Part shown: positions 57,894 to 64,000 of the stretch, piece after piece
How the letters are laid out: each line of letters begins with the position of its first letter
Position numbering within the stretch: the first letter of the stretch is position 1
Assembly: GCF_029433095.1 (NCBI RefSeq)
Contig: NZ_JARNTX010000001.1
Span: 2,852,001 to 2,916,000, forward strand
DNA: 64,000 bases
Direction: 5' to 3'
DNA from: Hymenobacter sp. YC55
GTDB lineage: Bacteria > Bacteroidota > Bacteroidia > Cytophagales > Hymenobacteraceae
Translations under genes and position numbers: made by a program
Notes under the pieces: model-generated
The model's input: the letters and a program-made list of their open reading frames with translations, nothing else
Databases searched by the model: none
Told to the model about the DNA's origin: nothing

Positions 57894-60800
57894 TTAGAAA
57901 GTGACGTTAAGGCCCAAAATCAATGATTTCGCCAAAGGCAATCCGCCGTAGTCGACTCCTGACGTGAAGCCGCCGCCATTGTCGGTGTTCACGGCGTCAG
58001 GGTTATAGCCACCGTAGTATTTATCGTGGCCGAAGAAGTTTTCGGCCGTCACGTACACGCGGGCGCCCTGCGCTATTTGCTTGTTGATAACGCGGCCGAG
58101 GTCGTAGCCCAAGGTGATGTTGCGCACGCGGTAGTAATTCGACGAGTACAGCCAGTCGGTGTTTTTGAGGAAGCCGAAGTTGGTGGCCGCTTTGCCCTTG
58201 ATGCCAGCACCCGGATCTTCTTCGGAGCGCCACCGGTCGCGCGAACGGCCTAACGCATTTTCCTGAAAGCCCACGCTCGTCCGGTCGATGGCACGACCAA
58301 GCAGCGAGTAGATGTAGCCGCCATTCTGTCCCTGAATCAAGAAGCTCAGGTCGAATCCTTTGTATTTGAAGTTGTTCGTGATGCCCCAAGTATATTTGGG
58401 GCTCGGCTGCCCTACTATCACCCGGTCGTTGGTGTCAATCTTACCGTCGCCGTTGGCGTCTTCGTAGCGGGGGTCGCCGGCGGTCTGGTTGCCGTAGCGC
58501 GGTGCCCCGTTGTCGATATCCGACTGGCTCAGAATACCGTTTTGCCGCACCACATAAATAGCGTACAGCGGCTGGCCGATCTGAATAACGTTGTTGGGCT
58601 CGTTGGTGACCGAGGGCACTTCAATCTTGGTCTGGCCCTCGCCTAGCCTGGTTACCTTGTTGGCATTGTGGCTGAAGTTGATGGACGTGGTCCAGCTTAA
58701 GGCATTGTTGAGGTTGGTGGTATTGAGCTCCACTTCCCAGCCTTTGTTTACCACTTCCCCAATGTTGACGAGGTTGGTGGCAAAGCCCGAAGCCGTTGGT
58801 ATGGGTACGTTCAGCAGTAAGTCCTTGCTGGTTTTGGTGTAGTAGTCGAACGAGGCGTAAATGCGGTTTTTAAGCAAGCCTACGTCTATGCCAAAGTCTA
58901 TCGTTTGGTTTTTTTCCCATCCTAGCTCGGGGTTGAACACCCGGTTCGGGGCCTGGCCCGTTGCCAACGTGCCCGCGTTGCCGCCGAACGTGTAGTTGTT
59001 GAAGCCGAGCGTGGCGATGCTATTGTAGTCGCCGATGCTGTTGTTGCCCGACAAACCAATGCTACTGCGAAGCTTCAATTCGCTCAGCTCGGATACGTCT
59101 TGCATGAAATTCTCCTGCGAAATGCGCCAGCCGAGCGAAGCCGCCGGGAAAACACCGAACTGTCTCTCCTTACCAAACCGCGACGAGCCATCGCGCCGTA
59201 TACTGGTTGAGAGCAGGTATTTGCCTTCGTAAGCATACTGCAAACGGCCGAAGTAAGAAATCAGGATGTTCTTGGTTTCGGTGGTGTTGTTGCTGCCCGT
59301 GCCCGTGATATTGGTAGCTCCGTTGAGCGTCGTGACGGTGTTGTTGATAAAGCCCCCTGAGGCCGCCAGGCGCACGTTATCCAGCTTCGAGACGTTGTAG
59401 GCATAGCCCGCCAAGGCCGTAATATCGTGCTTGTCGCCAAGCACTTTCGAGTAGGTTATGGTATTCTCGTTAACCAACGTCTGCCGGCGGTAGCCACTAT
59501 AGGAGCCCGAAGCCTGCGAGGTAGCCAACGTACGCCCAGGGGGCTGGTACGACTTGGCGGTTACGTCGTTGTTGTCGAGGTTGAGGGAAGACCGCAGCCG
59601 CAAGCCAGATAGAGGCTCGTACTCGGCGAAAACGGTGCTTAGGGTTCGGAAAGCATTGGTTTTGGCAATGGCATTTTCCATTACCGCTACTGGGCTAGAC
59701 GTTGAAGTGCCCCACCGGTACGCTTCGTTCTTGCCGTACCCCGTGTATACGCCAGCGGTGTCTTCCACCACCGGCGCCATCGAAACCAGTTGGTGCAGGC
59801 GGTTGTCTTTGCCTTCTACGCCCGGGTCGTCGGTCACCGAATACGTGGGCGACATGTTCAAGCCGAACTTGAGGCGGTTGTTGGCCTTTATTTCCACGTT
59901 GGCCCGTGCCGAGTAGCGCTTATACCCCAGCCCGACTACCATGCCTTGCTGGCTGGTATAGTTGCCAGAAACGTAGTAGTTCACGTTTTCATTGGCCCCG
60001 CTGGCAGCTACCTGATAGCTCTGCGTAACGCCCGTGCGGAATGCTTCGTCTTGCCAATCGATGTACTGCAGGCCGGGGTGGCCGGGTTGCAGCCACCGCT
60101 CATCAATCATTTGGGAGGGTTGAATAGTCGTTACGCCCAGAATGCGCATGCGCTCCGCAGTGGTTTGGCTGGCCGTGCGAGCTGGCCCCGCGGCGGGCGT
60201 CGAGCGCACCCAGTTGGTATTAATAACTTCAATGGCTCGTTCCACCCATTCTTCGCTGCTCAGCAGATCGAGTTTTTTAGCGGCCTGGGAAATTCCGGCG
60301 TAGGTGTTGAGCGTGATTTGCGGCTTACCGGAGCGGCCTTTTTTAGTGGTAATCAGCACCACGCCGTTGGCCGCCCGCGAACCGTAGATGGCGGCGGCAG
60401 CAGCATCCTTCAATACCGTGATATTCTCGATGTCGTTGGGGTTGATGTTGTCGAGCGGGCTACCGTTAGCAAAGCGGCCGCCCCCGTTCTGCGACACGTT
60501 GTCGAGGGGAAAACCATCAATAACATACAGCGGCTCATTGCCGGCCGTAATGGAGCCCGCACCACGTACCTGCACACTAAATGCGCGCCCGGGTACACCG
60601 GTATTTTGCTTCACCTGTACGCCCGCCAACTGGCCTACCAATGCTTGGTCGACGCGAGCAATAGGACGCTCCTCGAGCCGGCTGGCGTCGAAGGTGGCTA
60701 CTGCGCCGGTAACGTCAGCTTTCTTCTGCGTACCGTACCCGACTACCACTACTTCGTCGAGGCTCTTAGTGTCTTCGGTAAGCTTGATGCTGAGCTTTTC

Positions 60801-61112
60801 AGCCCCAGCAAACCGATGCTCTTGGGTCTGGAACCCAATGAAGCTGAAAACGAGGGTACCTGCTGTTTCGGGAACGGGTAAGGTGAAGCTGCCATCGGCG
60901 CCGGTAGTGGTGCCAATCGTAGTACCTTTCACTACCACGGTCACGCCGGGCAGGCCTTCGTTGTTCTGAGAAACCACCCGACCCGTTAGCTGCCATTCAG
61001 CTACTGTCTTGGTTAGAGGGCGGGCTTGTAGAGAGGTAATACCGGGTCCTGCTAGTAGCAAAGGCAGGCAGACCACTAGCTGGCCACGCCGCCATGTGTA
61101 GTTTTTCTTCAT
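57894..61112 (-). CDS. susC: SusC/RagA TonB-dependent outer-membrane transporter (pair 2)
   Basis: A 1072-residue TonB-dependent transporter. ATG at 61112; the frame also has an in-frame TTG at 61118. In order: signal segment, carboxypeptidase-D-like domain (QLTGRVVSQNNEGLPGVTVVVKG), DEVVVVGYGTQKK, plug (RVDQALVGQLAGVQV, ITVLKDAAAAAIYGSRAANG) and barrel ending SLILGLNVTF. No STN domain. The C-terminal part is nearly the same as that of the partial susC at 63423 (both end VDYGGLPL(A/T)KS), indicating duplication. It has operator-like palindromes and the ACAGGAGAGT motif upstream. Confidence 0.95.
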   Translation of the reverse strand: MKKNYTWRRGQLVVCLPLLLAGPGITSLQARPLTKTVAEWQLTGRVVSQNNEGLPGVTVVVKGTTIGTTTGADGSFTLPVPETAGTLVFSFIGFQTQEHRFAGAEKLSIKLTEDTKSLDEVVVVGYGTQKKADVTGAVATFDASRLEERPIARVDQALVGQLAGVQVKQNTGVPGRAFSVQVRGAGSITAGNEPLYVIDGFPLDNVSQNGGGRFANGSPLDNINPNDIENITVLKDAAAAAIYGSRAANGVVLITTKKGRSGKPQITLNTYAGISQAAKKLDLLSSEEWVERAIEVINTNWVRSTPAAGPARTASQTTAERMRILGVTTIQPSQMIDERWLQPGHPGLQYIDWQDEAFRTGVTQSYQVAASGANENVNYYVSGNYTSQQGMVVGLGYKRYSARANVEIKANNRLKFGLNMSPTYSVTDDPGVEGKDNRLHQLVSMAPVVEDTAGVYTGYGKNEAYRWGTSTSSPVAVMENAIAKTNAFRTLSTVFAEYEPLSGLRLRSSLNLDNNDVTAKSYQPPGRTLATSQASGSYSGYRRQTLVNENTITYSKVLGDKHDITALAGYAYNVSKLDNVRLAASGGFINNTVTTLNGATNITGTGSNNTTETKNILISYFGRLQYAYEGKYLLSTSIRRDGSSRFGKERQFGVFPAASLGWRISQENFMQDVSELSELKLRSSIGLSGNNSIGDYNSIATLGFNNYTFGGNAGTLATGQAPNRVFNPELGWEKNQTIDFGIDVGLLKNRIYASFDYYTKTSKDLLLNVPIPTASGFATNLVNIGEVVNKGWEVELNTTNLNNALSWTTSINFSHNANKVTRLGEGQTKIEVPSVTNEPNNVIQIGQPLYAIYVVRQNGILSQSDIDNGAPRYGNQTAGDPRYEDANGDGKIDTNDRVIVGQPSPKYTWGITNNFKYKGFDLSFLIQGQNGGYIYSLLGRAIDRTSVGFQENALGRSRDRWRSEEDPGAGIKGKAATNFGFLKNTDWLYSSNYYRVRNITLGYDLGRVINKQIAQGARVYVTAENFFGHDKYYGGYNPDAVNTDNGGGFTSGVDYGGLPLAKSLILGLNVTF

Positions 61113-61138
61113 GAGCAATAGGTGGGAATGGGTTTATA

Positions 61139-61167
61139 TGTAAACCAGCCTGTAACCCTGGTTTACA
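61139..61167. promoter_or_regulatory. Operator-like palindrome before susC pair 2
   Basis: TGTAAACCAG-N9-CTGGTTTACA with perfect arms, 27 bases before the susC start codon, between it and the ACAGGAGAGT motif. Could bind a dimeric regulator, or form a leader hairpin. Confidence 0.5.
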
Positions 61168-61194
61168 TTAAAAGTATGCCCTTACTCACCCGTA

Positions 61195-61204
61195 ACTCTC
61201 CTGT
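61195..61204 (-). promoter_or_regulatory. ACAGGAGAGT motif before susC pair 2
   Basis: Minus-strand ACAGGAGAGTTACG, 83 bases before the ATG, oriented with the gene. Third exact copy of the 10-mer in a promoter region. Confidence 0.5.
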
Positions 61205-61511
61205 ACCGTACCGCCTAGCAGAGTGATTTTGCAATAGTTTGTTCACAAGGTATTGCCCTAAGGCCACTTTTCCGGGTAATCCGTCTTTCCGTGGTGCCTG
61301 CTCAAGTCTTAGTTATTAACTGACAAAGACGTTGCCTTGCCTATCAGCTCTGCCAAATGGTATTGACGGGTTGTTTTGGCACTGGCAAGCAGCCCGTATC
61401 ATTCCAATCCAGGAGCAGAGGAATTTAGGTCTGCCCCAATTTTTCTGTACTAATCCTTCTCTGCGCACTACTGAACAGGCATGCAGGCGCCGAAAACAAA
61501 AACAAAGGCCC

Positions 61512-61666
61512 GTCATGCTGAGCGTAGTCGAAGCATCTCGCGTGCTGCCGTTGTCAAAGTAGCTGTCATGCTGAGCGCAGTGCAACGAAGCCGAAGCATC
61601 TCGCTAGGGTGGTAATCACTACTCCTGTGTCAGCACGCGAGATGCTTCGGCTGCGCTCAGCATGAC
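61512..61666. repeat. Dispersed palindromic repeat, cluster 15
   Basis: Two forward copies (a C-tail and an A-tail copy; the second carries the GTGCAACGAAGCC insert) then a reverse C-tail copy. Confidence 0.9.
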
Positions 61667-61779
61667 GGGCTTTTTACTACTGTCCACGCGCTAGCTTCTT
61701 TCTCACAACTTGAAGACGCGTAGAATATGAAAGAGCGAAGCCAGTGAATGTCGGCGTATTGTAGAGGCTAGCAGGCCTT

Positions 61780-61861
61780 GGTTTCAAGTTCTGCTCTAGG
61801 CAGCAGAACCTGAAACCAAAAACGTCATGCTGGCTCTGCCCGGCATGACGTTTTTGGTTTC
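61780..61861 (-). terminator. Two overlapping hairpins, terminator of susD pair 3
   Basis: Hairpin 1 pairs 61780-61795 with 61802-61817 (one G-T pair). Hairpin 2 pairs 61812-61830 with 61843-61861 perfectly over 19 bases. They share GAAACC at 61812-61817, so only one can form completely. T-rich arms (GTTTTTGGTTTC on the minus strand) allow termination downstream of susD. Confidence 0.75.
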
Positions 61862-61875
61862 AGCGTTGGTGGTAT

Positions 61876-63396
61876 CTAATACCCCGGGTTCTGGTCGTAG
61901 AGGCCGGGCGCGGCGCTCAGCTCGGACTGTGGCACTGGGTAGATGATTTGATTGGCATCGATGTTCCGGGCCATGCGGTTGCGGGTGTCTTCCACCGGAA
62001 TCCAGGCGTTCATGCGGGTCAATACCAGCCCTTCGCGCACCAGGTCGTGCCAGCGGGAACCTTCGCCGGCTAGCTCGCGGCGGCGTTCTTCCATGAGTTG
62101 CGGCAGGGTCACGTTGGCGAGTTTAGTGGTCACGCCGGCGCGGGCCCGCACTTGGTTTACAATATTGTCCACGTCAGTTTGGGTGCCGCCCACGCCATGC
62201 AGAATGCACTCGGCCTTCATCATCAGCAGATCGGTATAGCGCAATACAATCCAGTTGATGGGCCAATCGAGGCGGCCGGGGCCCCGCAGGTTTTCGTTGA
62301 GGTACTTCTTCATCAGCCAGCGCGTTTCGCGGAAGCCAGTGGTACTCACGTAGCCTTCGGCGAAGTTGAAAGTCTTGCGCACGTCGCCGGCCGGATACGA
62401 GTTCAGCAGGTCGTTGGCAATGGGCCGAATTTCCAGACCACCCGACGCGTACGGGATTTTCAGGAAGGTGAAGTACGCATCCGGTACCAGCAGGCCAGGA
62501 AAGTCGCTGCCAAGGCCGGTGCCCCCACCCTGGAACTGAATGTCGAAGACAACCTCCCGGTTGTTTTCATTGGTGTACGAGAAGATGTCGGGGTATGAAG
62601 CTAGAAACGAGTATTTCCCGCTGTTGAGCACGTCGTTGAGCAGCGGCAAAGCCAGATTATACTCGTTGGTGTTCAGGCCCGGCCCTTCGATGCCATAGGT
62701 CGGCCCTGAACGGGTCAGGTACACCAGCGCCAGCAGACTTTTGGCCGCGTTGGCCGTGGCCCGGCCTACGTTGGGCTTGTCAGCCGATACGGCGTTGTCG
62801 TAGGTGGCGGGCAGCGCGCTAATGGCCGCTTGCAGATCGGCAATAATCAGCTTGTACACGTCTTCCACCGGGCTGCGCGGAATTTTGGCTACGGCATCGG
62901 GGAGCAGCGCCGCTTCATAAATCGGCACCTTACCGAAAAACCGAACCAGGTCGAAGTAGTAAAAGGCGCGCAGAAACTTTGCCTCGCCTTCCAGGCGCGT
63001 GCGGCTGGCATCATTAACCACGCTGCCATTGGCGGCCAGTTGGTCGAGCACCGTATTCACCCGGAATATGCCGCGGTAGTTGGTGGTCCAGGCCTCCGCC
63101 ACGTACGGGTTGTTGACCAGCGCCGTCGAGAAGTTATTGACCGGGGCCCAGTCGCGCACCCCCAGGTCATCGACACCGTAGATGTTGTCGGAGCGGGTTT
63201 CCGAGAGGTTCAGGGCCCGAGTGGGATAGCCCGTGAGCGGCTGATAGGCCGCGGCCAAGGCCTGATCGAAGTCAGCCTGGCTGCGGTAGAACGTAGGAGT
63301 CGAGCCGCTGGAAAGGGGATTTTGATCGAGCTCTTTCTCGCAGCCGCTTAGCGTAAGCCAAGTAGTTGCCGCTAGCAGATATATCGTCTTTTTCAT
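61876..63396 (-). CDS. susD: SusD/RagB outer-membrane lipoprotein (pair 3)
   Basis: A 506-residue SusD-family lipoprotein, lipobox LTLSGC near residue 19. It has FYRSQADFDQALAAAYQPL, AKFLRAFYYFDLVRFFGKVPIYE, YLTRSGPTYGIEGPGL and the ending ELSAAPGLYDQNPGY. Similar to the susD at 56299 across its length, more so than to susD pair 1. It is 26 bases downstream of the partial susC and co-transcribed with it. The pair may bind a related but distinct pectic oligosaccharide. Confidence 0.95.
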   Translation of the reverse strand: MKKTIYLLAATTWLTLSGCEKELDQNPLSSGSTPTFYRSQADFDQALAAAYQPLTGYPTRALNLSETRSDNIYGVDDLGVRDWAPVNNFSTALVNNPYVAEAWTTNYRGIFRVNTVLDQLAANGSVVNDASRTRLEGEAKFLRAFYYFDLVRFFGKVPIYEAALLPDAVAKIPRSPVEDVYKLIIADLQAAISALPATYDNAVSADKPNVGRATANAAKSLLALVYLTRSGPTYGIEGPGLNTNEYNLALPLLNDVLNSGKYSFLASYPDIFSYTNENNREVVFDIQFQGGGTGLGSDFPGLLVPDAYFTFLKIPYASGGLEIRPIANDLLNSYPAGDVRKTFNFAEGYVSTTGFRETRWLMKKYLNENLRGPGRLDWPINWIVLRYTDLLMMKAECILHGVGGTQTDVDNIVNQVRARAGVTTKLANVTLPQLMEERRRELAGEGSRWHDLVREGLVLTRMNAWIPVEDTRNRMARNIDANQIIYPVPQSELSAAPGLYDQNPGY

Positions 63397-63422
63397 GAGT
63401 TGCAGGAGAAGTAAGGCGAAGC

Positions 63423-64000
63423 TTAAAAAGTGACGTTAAGCCCCAGAATCAACGACTTGGTTAGCGGTAGGCCGCCGTAGTCCACGCCCACGGGGAAGCT
63501 GTCGTCGCCGCCGGCGGTGTTCACGGCTTCGGGGTTGAGGCCGCCCTTGTACTTGTCGTGCCCGAAGAAATTCTCGGCCGTTACGTAGATGCGGGCACCC
63601 TGCGCAACGCTTTTCTTGATCAGCAGCCCCAGATCGTAGCCCAGCGTGATGTTGCGGATGCGGTAGTAATCCGACGAGTACAGCCAGTCGGTGTTTTTGA
63701 TGCGGCCGAAGGTGGAGTACGCCTTGCCGCGCAAGCCGGCGCCTGGGTCCTCGGGGGAACGCCACCGGTCACGGTACAGGCCCAACACGTTGTCGGGCTG
63801 GCCGGTACCGGTGCGGTCTACGGCCCTACCGAACAGCGAGTAGATAGAACCGCCGTTTTGGCCCTGCACCAGCACGCTCAAATCGAAGCCTTTGTACTTG
63901 AAGCTGTTCGTGATACCCCAGCTATAGTCGGCATTGGGGTGGCCCACAATCTGGCGGTCGTTGGCGTCAATCTTACCGTCGCCGTTGTAGTCCACATACT
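63423..64000 (-). CDS. susC: SusC/RagA transporter, C-terminal part (cut by window edge)
   Basis: The last 190 or so residues of a SusC-type barrel; the gene continues past 64000. It includes DYNGDGKIDANDRQIVGHP (calcium-like loop near the plug-facing side), FLWYSSDYYRIRNITLGYDLG-type strand blocks (written here in the form DWLYSSDYYRIRNITLGYDL) and the terminal barrel strand KSLILGLNVTF. It is highly similar to the C terminus of the susC at 57894, showing tandem duplication of the pair. Confidence 0.93.
   Translation of the reverse strand, partial: YVDYNGDGKIDANDRQIVGHPNADYSWGITNSFKYKGFDLSVLVQGQNGGSIYSLFGRAVDRTGTGQPDNVLGLYRDRWRSPEDPGAGLRGKAYSTFGRIKNTDWLYSSDYYRIRNITLGYDLGLLIKKSVAQGARIYVTAENFFGHDKYKGGLNPEAVNTAGGDDSFPVGVDYGGLPLTKSLILGLNVTF

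Larger units (their letters stand above)
61113..61875. promoter_or_regulatory. Regulatory region between susC pair 2 and susD pair 3
   Basis: No gene. From the left: a perfect 10-base inverted repeat with 9-base spacer (61139-61167), the ACAGGAGAGT motif on the minus strand (61195-61204), repeat cluster 15 (61512-61666) and two overlapping hairpins ending susD pair 3 (61780-61861). The part 61210-61500 shows no clear element. Confidence 0.5.

Noticed and set aside
3827..61666. CRISPR array
   Set aside because: The repeats are inverted, irregularly spaced and scattered over 58 kb, with no unique spacers of constant length and no cas genes.

Overview
The window is chromosomal DNA from a Bacteroidota bacterium, most likely a Hymenobacter-type member of the Cytophagales. 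The evidence is three SusC/SusD outer-membrane pairs (the third SusC cut by the right edge), GC-rich coding sequence with long antisense shadow frames, start sites mostly lacking strong Shine-Dalgarno sequences, and intergenic spaces crowded with one dispersed palindromic repeat. Genus is inferred from sequence style, not measured.

Layout. 1-8.9 kb holds unlinked housekeeping or accessory genes: an NTF2-like protein, a flavin amine oxidase, an orphan RecE-like PD-(D/E)XK nuclease, a cyclase-family hydrolase, a large GH63-like glucosidase and a short-chain dehydrogenase. From 9.1 kb to the right edge lies a large pectin (rhamnogalacturonan I) utilisation region. 9.1-23.6 kb: three CE12-type acetylesterases, a GH105 unsaturated rhamnogalacturonyl hydrolase, a GH43-like enzyme, a D-lactate dehydrogenase, a PL11 rhamnogalacturonan lyase and SusC/SusD pair 1. 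23.9-36.2 kb: an L-rhamnose module with RhaT symporter, bifunctional aldolase/lactaldehyde dehydrogenase, GntR-type regulator, rhamnose isomerase, FGGY kinase, LutABC lactate oxidation and RhaM mutarotase. 36.5-56.1 kb: GH106 alpha-L-rhamnosidase, two more GH105 enzymes, GH2 beta-galactosidase, an Na+/H+ antiporter, GH28 polygalacturonase, and two large six-hairpin glycosidase-like enzymes, one of the DUF4450 type. 56.3-64 kb: SusC/SusD pairs 2 and 3, apparently a tandem duplication.

How the genes fit together. SusC/D import pectic oligosaccharides. PL11 and GH28 cut the backbone, CE12 enzymes remove acetyl groups, GH105 enzymes remove unsaturated galacturonate, GH106 releases rhamnose, and GH2/GH43 trim side chains. 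Rhamnose enters through RhaT and is converted by RhaM, the isomerase, the kinase and the aldolase to DHAP plus L-lactaldehyde. The fused dehydrogenase yields L-lactate, and the adjacent LutABC genes can oxidise that to pyruvate, so polymer-to-central-metabolism is largely contained in one region.

The most notable non-coding signals are: a 10-base motif (ACAGGAGAGT) found exactly upstream of rhamnose genes and one susC, always in the orientation of the downstream gene; several operator-like palindromes (61139-61167, 56207-56225, 44221-44249); and a modular repeat family (14 clusters) confined to intergenic gaps. No rRNA, tRNA, CRISPR array or complete insertion sequence was seen.
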